Of a stretch of DNA of 64,000 nucleotides, positions 1 to 7,883 are shown one piece after another. Origin of the DNA: an uncultured Steroidobacter sp. (GTDB lineage: Bacteria; Pseudomonadota; Gammaproteobacteria; Steroidobacterales; Steroidobacteraceae); contig CAMLEO010000001.1 of the NCBI GenBank assembly GCA_946478975.1, positions 22,999-86,998 of the forward strand, read 5' to 3'. Made by a program: the position numbers and the translations under genes. The notes beneath the pieces were generated by a model, which saw only the letters and a list, made by a program, of their open reading frames with translations, had not been told where the DNA came from and did not search any database. Every line of letters starts with the position of its first letter. The first letter of the stretch is position 1.

Positions 1-166
1 TGCCATGATCGCCAGCGAATACAAACATCTGCGGCGCATGGAACTTCGGCGTCTCGGTATCGAGCGCGATGCCGATGCGAATGGCGAGCGTTTCGAGCGC
101 GCCGAGCGAACCTTGCGGCTTGGTGCGCGTGTCGAGGCGGCGTTGCAAAGTGGCGTTGGTTATCAT
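1..166 (-). CDS. cobT: Nicotinate-nucleotide--dimethylbenzimidazole phosphoribosyltransferase, N-terminal fragment
   Basis: Only the first 55 codons lie in the window; the gene runs off the left edge. CobT transfers phosphoribose from nicotinate mononucleotide to 5,6-dimethylbenzimidazole to make alpha-ribazole phosphate, the lower ligand of cobalamin. The reverse-strand translation starts MITNATLQRRLDTRTKPQGS and continues LGALETLAIRIG, then FVFAGDHG. The TKPxGSLG motif near residue 16 and the AGDHG motif near residue 52 are typical of the CobT N-terminus. ATG is at 166-164. The gene diverges from cobU with a gap of about 40 bases, so both promoters must be compact or overlapping. Function is known from the family; the rest of the enzyme cannot be seen. 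Confidence 0.88.
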   Translation of the reverse strand, partial: MITNATLQRRLDTRTKPQGSLGALETLAIRIGIALDTETPKFHAPQMFVFAGDHG

Positions 167-206
167 GTCGGTCGAGCTTTTGGGTCGGAACGGCGAGCGG
201 GCAGCA

Positions 207-794
207 ATGTTAGAGGATCGCAAGTCGAATGAGCGAGCGGTGCGTGAGCGGCGCCTGGTTCTGGGCGGCGCGCGCTCGGGCAAGACGGCGCATGCCATTT
301 CAGTGGCAAAGTCATTGGCGACACAGAAGAATTTCGCTGTGACCTACGTTGCCACGGCGCAGCCGCTGGACGACGAAATGCGCCATCGAATTGCTCTGCA
401 TCGCGCCGAGCGCCCGGAGACCTGGCACACATTAGAAGCGCCCGACGGTCTTGCGCAAGCGGTCGCGGCGCTGCCGGTCGATCACATCGTCGTGATCGAT
501 TGCATGACGCTGTGGCTGTCCAACGCTTTGTTACAGGACTTTCGCGAGGATGCGCCAAACGCGAGCCTGCCGACTTGGGAGCGCGAGCGCGCCGGGTTGC
601 TGCAGTGGCTGAACACAACTCACAACGATGTTTTGTTGATTTCCAACGAGGTTGGAGCGGGCATCGTGCCGCTGTCCGCTGTGTCACGGCGCTTTCAGGA
701 TGAACAAGGTCGCTTGAATCAGGCGCTCGCCGCGCTTTGTGACGAAGTCACATTGGTCGTCGCTGGAATCGCGGTGCCGATCAAACGTCGTTGA
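207..794 (+). CDS. cobU: Adenosylcobinamide kinase / adenosylcobinamide-phosphate guanylyltransferase
   Basis: About 195 residues, normal for CobU/CobP. The enzyme phosphorylates adenosylcobinamide and then adds GMP, giving the GDP-cobinamide that accepts alpha-ribazole. The P-loop GGARSGKT lies close to the N-terminus, and the C-terminal part carries the family segments EVGAGIVP, RRFQDEQGRLNQ and the final V-AGI-VP strand. The ORF is open further upstream (another ATG at 165), but the ATG at 207 places the P-loop where the family has it; a GTG at 240 is also possible. It diverges from cobT and sits directly before a cobalamin riboswitch, so nucleotide-loop assembly and the riboswitch-controlled unit are neighbours. 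No corrin-ring synthesis gene is visible, which fits salvage rather than de novo synthesis. Confidence 0.9.
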   Translation: MLEDRKSNERAVRERRLVLGGARSGKTAHAISVAKSLATQKNFAVTYVATAQPLDDEMRHRIALHRAERPETWHTLEAPDGLAQAVAALPVDHIVVIDCMTLWLSNALLQDFREDAPNASLPTWERERAGLLQWLNTTHNDVLLISNEVGAGIVPLSAVSRRFQDEQGRLNQALAALCDEVTLVVAGIAVPIKRR

Positions 795-824
795 TTGACG
801 AAACAGAGATTTTCGCGCACTGTG

Positions 825-995
825 TCGCGCGAACGACAAGTCATGGGAACCGGGTGCAATGCCCGGGCTGCCCCCGCAACTGTAAGCGGTGCCGCCGTCG
901 ACGCCTGTTTCACGCAGGTAAACCACTGGACGTAACGTCTGGGAAGGTGACGGTCAGGCTCGAGCCGCGAGCCAGGAGACCAGCTTGTCGCGGTC
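825..995 (+). promoter_or_regulatory. Cobalamin (B12) riboswitch
   Basis: The conserved blocks occur in the right order: GGGAA followed by a GGTGCAAT/CCCGG element near 844-866, GCTGCCCCCGCAACTGTAA near 867-886, CACTGG near 924, GGGAAGG near 940, and the B12 box GCCAGGAGACC at 971-981. The closing P1 helix can form between CGACAAG (834-840) and CTTGTCG (984-990). It lies between cobU and the CobN-like gene, on the same strand as both, and by the known behaviour of this class should turn the downstream unit off when adenosylcobalamin is plentiful. Confidence 0.93.
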
Positions 996-1053
996 GTCTT
1001 CGTGCAGCCGGGGTGTGCTGAACGAGCGGGAATTCCTGCAGCGACGACAGGTT

Positions 1054-1086
1054 CACGACGCGCAATCGAGCGTCGTGCGGTTGTTG
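1054..1086 (+). terminator. Possible riboswitch expression-platform hairpin
   Basis: A perfect 8-bp stem CACGACGC (1054-1061) / GCGTCGTG (1070-1077) with an 8-base loop is followed by a G/T-rich stretch (CGGTTGTTGT). It lies between the riboswitch and the CobN-like start codon at 1109, where an intrinsic terminator of a transcriptional riboswitch would be. The T-run is poor, so termination is only an inference. Confidence 0.4.
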
Positions 1087-1108
1087 TCGGCTTCAGCGGA
1101 TTTCTGTC

Positions 1109-4100
1109 GTGCGATCGCGTCTCTCTGTATTCGTCCGCCTGTTGCGCGGGCTGCTCCTGATCTCGTTTGCTTCATGCCTGGCCGCGGAATCTCTTGCCGC
1201 GACGCTGGTTGCTGTCGTTTCCGAGCGCAACGCGGATGATCTGGCGCAGGCGGCGCAGGACTTTCATCGTCAGCACGCCGAACATCGGCTGGTGTTTCGA
1301 ACAACTGCGCAGATCGATGCGCTCACCGACGCGCAGCTGCGTGAGCTGATCGGCGGTGCTGATGCGCTGCTGCTCGCGACCGTGTTCAAAGAATCTGCGC
1401 AACGTATTCAGCCGCTGCTGTCGAGCGCTGCTGGGAAAGAAATCATTGCCGTTGCGGGCGATCCGGCGTTAGGCCGCCAGAGTCGCTGGCGCGGCAAGCG
1501 GCTGTTCGCTGACGACGATCCGCGCTACGCCGAGCTTTCCTCGCTCACTGCGGAGAAAGATGCGAGCGCGGCGTCTGTTACGCGCTCGATATCGCAATAC
1601 CCCACGCTCGATCCTTGGATCAAAAGTCGCGCCTTCTGGCAGAACCGCGGCGAGGCGAATCTCACCTCGCTGCTCGCGCTGATGTTGTCGGAGCATGACC
1701 GATCGCTGCGCGCGGCGGTGAAGCCGGTGCAAGACGCGCAGCCGATGCGGTTTCGTCACGACGATGCGTGGTTCGATGCTGGGAGCTTACGGCTGAGCGA
1801 TACACGGCGAGTCGTGGCGATTCTCGAAGATCAACACGCGAGTCCGGTCGCAAGCGACGACGTTTGTCATTCGCTGCAGGCTCATGATCTCGACTGTTTC
1901 GTCGTGTTCGCGGGCTGGGGTCGCGCCAGCAGCGATGCAATCGACGCGATCGGCAAAGTCGCGCGTGCGCGCCTCGCAGCTGTGATTTCGTTGCAAGACT
2001 TCGTGATCGGCGGCAGCAGCGACCGGATCGAGGCGACCGCACGGATCGAGCAACTCGATGTGCCTGTGTTCAAGGCCATTCGTTTGCACGACACGACGGC
2101 ACAGGCGTGGCGACTCTCGGAACACGGACTGCAGTGGGACAGCATCTACTACCGGATCTCCATGCCGGAGATGCAAGGCGTGAGTCAGCCGATTGTGATT
2201 GCCGCTGCTGGCTCGGCGACGATCGATGCGCTCACGGGAATCGGCGTAACGCGCGTCGAGTCCATTCCGACGCAAGTGGAACAGCTCACGGCGCGTGTCG
2301 CACGTTGGGCTCGATTGCAGCAGATGCGCAATGCGGACAAGCACGTCGCGATTGTTTATTACAACCATCCGCCCGGTCGTCACAACATCGGTGCGGACAA
2401 TCTCGATGTGCCAGCGTCGTTGCTGGAAATCCTCAAAGCTTTACGGCACGAGGGGTACGACACCGGTCCGTTGCCGCAAACCTCAGCTGAATTGCTGGAA
2501 CGATTGCAGCAGGACGGTGTGAACCTGCCGGAGCAGGGCGATGTGCTGCGGGCGATGGCGAAACGAGTTGCTAACGTCACGGCGGAACAGTATGCGACTT
2601 GGTTTGCCACACTTCCGGAGCCGCTCCAAAAAGAAATGGTCGCTGGCCCGTTGGGCCTGTTGCAAGCAAACGTGAAGCGCGCACAAGAAGCGCGCTTGCC
2701 ACAAGAGGCGCGAGGGCAGATCGATCGCACGCTGGGTGAACTGGAGCATCTAGTCGAAGGCGCGCAGCATCCTGCGCGCAAGCGAGCGCTCGACCTGGTG
2801 AAACAGCTGAAAGCCGCTTACGAAGTGCAGCTGACTCGCGGCGGTAATGAAACGAACATCGACTCGCTGACTCGGGCGATTGCAGCCACGGGAGTCGAAG
2901 GTTTGCGTGGTTGGGGTGAAGTGCCCGGCAACGTCATGGTCAACGACGGCAAGCTCATCCTGCCCGGCGTGCGTTTCGGCAAAGTATTCGTTGGGCCGCA
3001 ACCGCCTCGCGGCTGGGAGTTGAACGAAGAGCTGCTGCACGCAAACACCAGCATTCCGCCGACGCATCAGTACCTCGCGTTCTACTTCTGGTTGCGTCAC
3101 GAGTTTCGCGCTGACGCGATCGTGCACCTGGGGCGACATTCAACGTATGAGTTCCTGCCTCGCAAAGGCGTCGGCCAGGATGAGCTCGATTATCCCGCGC
3201 TGATCGCCGGCGATATTCCGGGCATCTATCCCTACATCGTCGATGGCGTTGGCGAAGGACTGCAGGCGAAGAGGCGCGGGCTCGCGGTGATGATCGATCA
3301 CTTGACGCCGCCGTTGACGGCGACACCGCTCTACGACGATTTGTTACGACTGCGGCAGCTGGTCGAGAGCTATGAATCGTCGGCGAACCCGGCGCTGCGT
3401 AAGCAGGCATCGGCGTCGATGCGTGCCTTGATCGATGAGTTGAATCTGCGCAAGGCGTTGACCGCGAGCATGGATGCTGAGCTCAAAGTCCGCGGCATTT
3501 CGTTCGATGAAGCCGACGATGAGTTGCTCGTGCACGAGATCGGCCATTACCTCACGCGGTTGCAAGAGGATTTCATGCCGCTCGGTCTGCATGTGTTCGG
3601 CAGGCCGTGGACTGCGCAGGCGGTGAGTACCATGCTCACATCGATGAAAGTTGCACCGGGTAACGCGAGCATTCGTCGCAACCTGGAAAACTCGCCTGCC
3701 AACGAAATGCGTGCGCTGCTGCACGGGCTGTCGGGGCGATTCATTCCCGCCGGTCCCGGCAACGATCCGATCCGGAACGTGGATGCGTTGCCGACGGGAA
3801 GAAACTTTCACGGCCTCGACAACAGCCTCATTCCTTCGCGTCTCGGCTATTCGTTAGGCAGTCAGCTCGCGTTGGAAGCGCGCAAGAAAGTCACACCCGA
3901 AGGCAAAGAGGCGGTGATCCTCTGGGCATCCGATTCCGTGCGCGACGAAGGTGCGATGGTCGGATTCGGCCTGGCGCTGCTCGGCATCGAGCCGACCTGG
4001 AACAGTCGCGGCATCGTTGCGGGACTCAAGCGGCAGTCCTTGAATCAGATCCATCAGCGCGCCGACGCGGTGTTCGTTGCTTCCGGATTGTTTCGAGACT

Positions 4101-5380
4101 TGTTCGGCCAGCAGATGTCGTGGCTGGAAAAGGCGGTGCTGCTGGCGATCGACGGCAGCCGTCGCACGATCGAGCGCGAGCATCCGACGCTCACCTCGGC
4201 GTTGCAGACGACTCTGGCGCCGCTGGGGCCGCTTGCGAGCGGGGGCGACGAACCGCTGGCGCAGAATCACGTTGCGCGCCACTGGGTCGAGGAAACATTG
4301 GCGCTGCTGGAGCAGGGAGTTCCAATCGCCACGGCGGGCAAGCAAGCCAGCTTGCGCATCTTCGGAACGGCGCCGGGCGATTACAGCGCAGGCATCAATC
4401 GCATGATCGAGCGCTCCGGCAGCTGGACCGATCGCAAAGAGATGGCGAAAGTTTATATCGATCGCATCGGTCATGCGTACTCTGCGGACGGCAGCAGCGA
4501 GGCGCAGCAGGAGACGTTGCGAAACAACCTGCGCACGGTTCGCAACACGTATCTCGGCCGCTCCAGCAACTTGTACGGCCTGATGGATAACAACGATGCC
4601 TTCGATTATCTCGGCGGCCTGAGCCTCGCGGTGGAAACATTGAGCGGGCACGTGCCGGAAAGTCACGTCGCCGATCATTCGAATCCCGCTCAGCCGCGCA
4701 TGGAGGCGCTGCCTGCGGCGCTGGTTGGAGAGCTGCGTGGTCGCTATTTGAATCCGGCGTGGATCAAACCTCTCATGCAGCACGGCTACGCCGGTGCGCG
4801 CACCATGGGCAGCGAGTTCATGGAATATTTGTGGGGCTGGCAGGTCACGAATCCGGACGTGATCCAGAGCTGGGCGTGGGATGAGGTCAAGGCGGTGTAC
4901 CTGGACGATCGCTATCAGATCGGCCTCGACCAATTCCTGCAGCAGGATTCGAACGTGCATGTGAAGACCAACATGATGGCGATTCTGCTGGTCGCGGCCC
5001 AGAAACAATTCTGGCAGACCGATGAAAAGACTTTGCAGCAGCTCGGCCAGGCGTGGGTGGATCTGTTGCTGGAGCATGGCCTGCCGGGCAGCGGCCACAC
5101 GCAGCCGGACCATCCGGTGTTCGAGTGGGTCAAGCCGTATCTGCGGGCGGATCAGATCGAGCCGCTCAAACAGCTGCTGGATCGCGCGCGAGTGGATGCA
5201 AACAAGCCCGCCTCGCCGAGCACGATCAGCGAGCTGCAGAACGCCAAGACAGAAACTGTAAAAGAGATTGGAAAGGCCGAGGCAAAGTCTGGTGGCAGAT
5301 CGCTCGTCGGCTTAATGGCAATCCTTGCGTTGGTCACATTGTTGTTGGGCGCTGGTTATCTTCGCGGCAGGTCGGTATGA
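1109..5380 (+). CDS. CobN-like chelatase, exported and membrane-anchored, riboswitch-controlled
   Basis: 1423 residues of the CobN/BchH magnesium/cobalt-chelatase large-subunit family. Family segments include VAIVYYNHPPGRHNIG near residue 413, HLGRHSTYEFLP at 673-684 and, shortly after, IPGIYPYIVDGVGEGLQAKRR with HLTPP. Unlike cytoplasmic CobN of aerobic cobalamin synthesis, it begins with a basic stretch and a hydrophobic segment ending near SLAA (about residues 1-32), a likely signal peptide, and ends with one hydrophobic helix (about 1396-1416) followed by RGRSV. The main body would therefore be periplasmic and tethered at its C-terminus. The start is GTG, with no strong ribosome site. It overlaps the next gene by ATGA and lies under a cobalamin riboswitch. 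No CobS/CobT ATPase partner is present. HmuS of Bacteroidetes haem operons is a comparable CobN relative. Substrate (cobalt, corrinoid or tetrapyrrole) is unknown. Confidence 0.85.
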   Translation: MRSRLSVFVRLLRGLLLISFASCLAAESLAATLVAVVSERNADDLAQAAQDFHRQHAEHRLVFRTTAQIDALTDAQLRELIGGADALLLATVFKESAQRIQPLLSSAAGKEIIAVAGDPALGRQSRWRGKRLFADDDPRYAELSSLTAEKDASAASVTRSISQYPTLDPWIKSRAFWQNRGEANLTSLLALMLSEHDRSLRAAVKPVQDAQPMRFRHDDAWFDAGSLRLSDTRRVVAILEDQHASPVASDDVCHSLQAHDLDCFVVFAGWGRASSDAIDAIGKVARARLAAVISLQDFVIGGSSDRIEATARIEQLDVPVFKAIRLHDTTAQAWRLSEHGLQWDSIYYRISMPEMQGVSQPIVIAAAGSATIDALTGIGVTRVESIPTQVEQLTARVARWARLQQMRNADKHVAIVYYNHPPGRHNIGADNLDVPASLLEILKALRHEGYDTGPLPQTSAELLERLQQDGVNLPEQGDVLRAMAKRVANVTAEQYATWFATLPEPLQKEMVAGPLGLLQANVKRAQEARLPQEARGQIDRTLGELEHLVEGAQHPARKRALDLVKQLKAAYEVQLTRGGNETNIDSLTRAIAATGVEGLRGWGEVPGNVMVNDGKLILPGVRFGKVFVGPQPPRGWELNEELLHANTSIPPTHQYLAFYFWLRHEFRADAIVHLGRHSTYEFLPRKGVGQDELDYPALIAGDIPGIYPYIVDGVGEGLQAKRRGLAVMIDHLTPPLTATPLYDDLLRLRQLVESYESSANPALRKQASASMRALIDELNLRKALTASMDAELKVRGISFDEADDELLVHEIGHYLTRLQEDFMPLGLHVFGRPWTAQAVSTMLTSMKVAPGNASIRRNLENSPANEMRALLHGLSGRFIPAGPGNDPIRNVDALPTGRNFHGLDNSLIPSRLGYSLGSQLALEARKKVTPEGKEAVILWASDSVRDEGAMVGFGLALLGIEPTWNSRGIVAGLKRQSLNQIHQRADAVFVASGLFRDLFGQQMSWLEKAVLLAIDGSRRTIEREHPTLTSALQTTLAPLGPLASGGDEPLAQNHVARHWVEETLALLEQGVPIATAGKQASLRIFGTAPGDYSAGINRMIERSGSWTDRKEMAKVYIDRIGHAYSADGSSEAQQETLRNNLRTVRNTYLGRSSNLYGLMDNNDAFDYLGGLSLAVETLSGHVPESHVADHSNPAQPRMEALPAALVGELRGRYLNPAWIKPLMQHGYAGARTMGSEFMEYLWGWQVTNPDVIQSWAWDEVKAVYLDDRYQIGLDQFLQQDSNVHVKTNMMAILLVAAQKQFWQTDEKTLQQLGQAWVDLLLEHGLPGSGHTQPDHPVFEWVKPYLRADQIEPLKQLLDRARVDANKPASPSTISELQNAKTETVKEIGKAEAKSGGRSLVGLMAILALVTLLLGAGYLRGRSV

Positions 5381-5814
5381 ATTCCATCATCGTCGAATGG
5401 ACGCACACGTTGGTGCCGCTGCTGTTGCAGCCGGTGGTCATCGGATTGTTTGTTTGTGTCGCCGTGGCATGCGTCGACATAGGTGTATTGATCGGCGAGC
5501 GAGGCAGCTTGCACCGCTCGCAGCCTCCTGGCGATGTCGGTGCTGTGGAACGAAGAGCGCATCGTCGCATCGAGCGGGCGGACATTCTCACGCGCACGTC
5601 GCCGATGCTCGGCTTGATGGCCACGCTGATTTCGCTTGGCCCTGGGCTCACGGCACTGAGCAATGGGAATTTGAATTTGCTCGCAGAGGCCATGCTCACG
5701 GCGTTCGACGCGACGGTGTTGGGGCTCGCCGCGGGCGTCGTCGGTTTCATCATCGGCCGGCTGCGACGCCGTTGGTATGACGATGCACTCACGCGTTGGG
5801 AGCGGCAGTCGTGA
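5377..5814 (+). CDS. MotA/TolQ/ExbB-family proton-channel-like protein
   Basis: 145 residues with three predicted membrane segments: about 12-40, 76-94 and 108-127, the last followed by a basic GRLRRRW stop-transfer sequence. The segment TSPMLGLMATLISLGPG followed by FDATVLGLAAGVVGF resembles the APLLGLLGT...TTAAGLAVAIPA core of ExbB/TolQ/MotA channels. It is short for ExbB and seems to be the core only. Start and stop codons overlap the neighbours on both sides (ATGA with the CobN-like gene, GTGA with the DUF2149 gene), implying translational coupling and a joint complex. By family knowledge it would harvest proton motive force; that it energises the CobN-like protein is inference. Confidence 0.8.
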   Translation: MNSIIVEWTHTLVPLLLQPVVIGLFVCVAVACVDIGVLIGERGSLHRSQPPGDVGAVERRAHRRIERADILTRTSPMLGLMATLISLGPGLTALSNGNLNLLAEAMLTAFDATVLGLAAGVVGFIIGRLRRRWYDDALTRWERQS

Positions 5815-6098
5815 GGCGCCGCTGGGGCAGTGCGCGTTTCGACGAGACGCCGGAAGATCCACAAGCGTCGCTGGTCAACCTGGTCGACATCATGCTCGTG
5901 TTCATCTGCGGTTTGATCGTCGCGCTGGTCTCGGCGCAGCCGAAGGTGGCTGGCGGCGAGCAAGCGGTCGAGCAGGGCCGGGAACTGGCGGAGATGCCTG
6001 AGGGCATGCGCGGCCAGTCGGCGGGAGCGGGGATGGAGCCGGTGGGGCAGGTCTATCGCGATCCGAAAACCGGCAAGCTCATCCTGGTCGGCCAGTAG
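5811..6098 (+). CDS. DUF2149 protein, ExbD-like single-pass membrane partner
   Basis: 95 residues starting at a GTG that overlaps the preceding stop. The N-terminus is cytoplasmic and rich in charge, followed by one membrane helix (about 22-43, SLVNLVDIMLVFICGLIVAL) and a periplasmic tail ending DPKTGKLILVGQ. The tail resembles other DUF2149 members that accompany CobN-like genes. An aspartate sits at residue 26, near the start of the helix, as does the essential Asp of ExbD/TolR/MotB. Together with the ExbB-like neighbour this suggests a stator pair. Domain assignment is from recognition of the family pattern; the ExbD analogy is my inference from the sequence. Confidence 0.78.
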   Translation: MRRRWGSARFDETPEDPQASLVNLVDIMLVFICGLIVALVSAQPKVAGGEQAVEQGRELAEMPEGMRGQSAGAGMEPVGQVYRDPKTGKLILVGQ

Positions 6099-6114
6099 TT
6101 GTACACTGTCGAGC

Positions 6115-6876
6115 ATGAACTCACCCTTCCTCGACACAGCCCTGGACGCTGCCCGCGCTGCCGCGGATGTCATTCGTCGCTACTATCAGCGCAACCTCGA
6201 AGTCGTCATCAAGGCGGACAAATCGCCGGTGACGCAGGCCGACGTGGAAACCGAAAAGGTGATCCACAAAGTCATCAGCGAGCGGTTTCCGTCGCATGGC
6301 TTTTATGGCGAGGAAACCGGCCAGCGCGCGATGGATGCGGAATATCTCTGGCTGGTCGATCCGATCGACGGCACCAAGGCGTTCGTGCGCGAGTATCCGT
6401 TCTTCTCCACGCAGATCGCGTTGATGCATCGAGGTCGGCTGATTCTCGGCGTGTCCTCCGCTCCCGTGTACGGTGAGCTTGCATGGGGCGAGATCGGCAA
6501 AGGCGCTTTTTTGAACGACAAGCCGATCGAGGTGAGTGAGCTCGATAGCATCGAGGCGAGTGCGATCTCGGCCGGCAATTTGAAATCACTGGCGAACAGT
6601 GATCGCTGGGCACGCTACGGCAAACTCGTTGCACGCGCTCATCGCATTCGCGGCTACGGTGACTTTCTGCACTATCACTTGCTCGCCGCGGGGAAGATCG
6701 ACGTGGTGATCGAGTCGGATGTGAACATTCTGGACATCGCGGCGCTGTCGGTAATCGTCGAAGCGGCGGGCGGAAAGTTCACCGATCTGCAAGGCGGGGC
6801 GCTGACGCTGGACACGACGACGGTGCTTGCGACCAACGGAAAGTTACATTCGGCTGTGCTGAGCGCGCTCGGCTGA
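6115..6876 (+). CDS. Inositol monophosphatase family phosphatase (HisN/CysQ-like)
   Basis: 253 residues. Metal-binding motifs of the family are present: GEE near residue 69, DPIDGTKAF near 83 and a C-terminal LDIAA (canonical WDxAA, with Leu in place of Trp). The run DPIDGTKAF followed by EYPFFSTQIAL is most like histidinol-phosphatase HisN or 3'(2'),5'-bisphosphate nucleotidase; substrate cannot be settled by reading. Members remove phosphate from small molecules using Mg2+ and are cytoplasmic. It starts 16 bases after the DUF2149 gene and may be co-transcribed, but a functional link to the chelatase unit is not evident. Confidence 0.82.
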   Translation: MNSPFLDTALDAARAAADVIRRYYQRNLEVVIKADKSPVTQADVETEKVIHKVISERFPSHGFYGEETGQRAMDAEYLWLVDPIDGTKAFVREYPFFSTQIALMHRGRLILGVSSAPVYGELAWGEIGKGAFLNDKPIEVSELDSIEASAISAGNLKSLANSDRWARYGKLVARAHRIRGYGDFLHYHLLAAGKIDVVIESDVNILDIAALSVIVEAAGGKFTDLQGGALTLDTTTVLATNGKLHSAVLSALG

Positions 6877-6877
6877 T

Positions 6878-7648
6878 TTAACGTTTGGTCCAGCCGATCT
6901 CGGCGGCAGTCAGCGGGCCGATCACGACTTGCCGCAGCGATTCGGGCGTTTCCGATTCCGTCTGCGTGATCGGAATGCGTCCGCCCATCAGCTCGGCCGC
7001 TTGCTGCGGCAACAGCGGTTTGAGATCGGGCTCGGCGTAGCCTACCGGATAGATCGGCTGGCTGTTGCGCATGTCGTATTTATCGATCGAGCCGAGCGTA
7101 TGTAACAACTCGTGCGCGGTGATCACGTCGTTCGAGCCCGCCATGTTTTTATCCGCGAAGACGTTCACGACGGCGTACAGGCCTTTTTGCATGCCCACGG
7201 AATGAGCCACCGTCGGCGACAGGGCCGGATCGTGATAGACGACAAACAATTTCACATCCGGTGCCGGCCCCGGCAGATCCGGCGTGCGCCATGCCCAGTA
7301 GCGCATTCGCAGGCTCCACCAGGCGATGCCCAAGACATTTGCTCCGCGATTGAGTGCGGGCGGCACGTCGTGTAGTTGCGGAGCGGAGGTGAAACGGATC
7401 GGGCGCTCCATGCTCAGGCCATAGTGACGGGCCTCGCTTTCGAAAAATGTTTCCATCGCGTTGAAGCGGTCCGGCTTCAGGGTTGCGATGTATCGATCTG
7501 CTTGCGGACTGCCGTCGCCGTTGATCGGGTAGATCGTCACGCGCAACGGAATGTTCCAGTCCGTCGAGTACACGCGGTCGAAGTACGTGTTCAGTGCGAC
7601 GATCAGCAGGATCAGCAACAGCACCAGGATGCGAAGTCTGCGCCACAT
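6878..7648 (-). CDS. Membrane-anchored zincin-like protein (HELLH motif)
   Basis: 256 residues. One N-terminal membrane helix (about 5-22, LRILVLLLILLIVALNTYF) anchors a periplasmic domain. The segment ITAHELLHTLGSIDKYD near residue 185 contains HExxH, the zinc-binding and catalytic motif of gluzincins/metzincins, and is followed by PVGYAEPD, in which the Glu could be a further ligand. I do not recognise a named gene. It reads convergently with the IMP-family gene and ends one base from it. Peptidase activity is an inference from the motif; a structural zincin fold without activity is also possible. Confidence 0.65.
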   Translation of the reverse strand: MWRRLRILVLLLILLIVALNTYFDRVYSTDWNIPLRVTIYPINGDGSPQADRYIATLKPDRFNAMETFFESEARHYGLSMERPIRFTSAPQLHDVPPALNRGANVLGIAWWSLRMRYWAWRTPDLPGPAPDVKLFVVYHDPALSPTVAHSVGMQKGLYAVVNVFADKNMAGSNDVITAHELLHTLGSIDKYDMRNSQPIYPVGYAEPDLKPLLPQQAAELMGGRIPITQTESETPESLRQVVIGPLTAAEIGWTKR

Positions 7649-7695
7649 GCGGTGACCTTACCTTCAGCTCGTCGGGCGCAGGCAGGTGCGAAGTC

Positions 7696-7881
7696 TCAGT
7701 TCGCCGATTCCACGCGCAGGTCGGTCAGCTCGCCGCCTTCGGCGCTGTAGGAGACGGTCATGGGCTGGCAGCAAACCGAGCAATCCTCGATGTATTCCTG
7801 GGATTCGACCGAAAGGTCGAGGAACAGCGTGATGGATTCGCCGCAATGGGGGCAGGTGGTTTCAGCTGTCGTTTCCAACAT
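7696..7881 (-). CDS. CPXCG-motif cysteine-rich zinc-ribbon protein
   Basis: 61 residues with two cysteine pairs, CPHCGES near residue 10 and CSVCCQP near residue 33, the pattern of small CPXCG (zinc ribbon) proteins of proteobacteria. The ATG at 7881 is preferred over an upstream in-frame start because it gives the usual short N-terminus before CPHCG. It follows yraN on the same strand with a two-base gap, so the two are probably co-transcribed. No function is established for this family to my knowledge; metal binding is likely from the cysteines. Confidence 0.75.
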   Translation of the reverse strand: MLETTAETTCPHCGESITLFLDLSVESQEYIEDCSVCCQPMTVSYSAEGGELTDLRVESAN

Positions 7882-7883
7882 GG

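Noticed and set aside
3854..5113. 419-codon minus-strand frame inside the CobN-like gene
   Set aside because: No domain is recognisable, and the plus strand carries a continuous, conserved chelatase.
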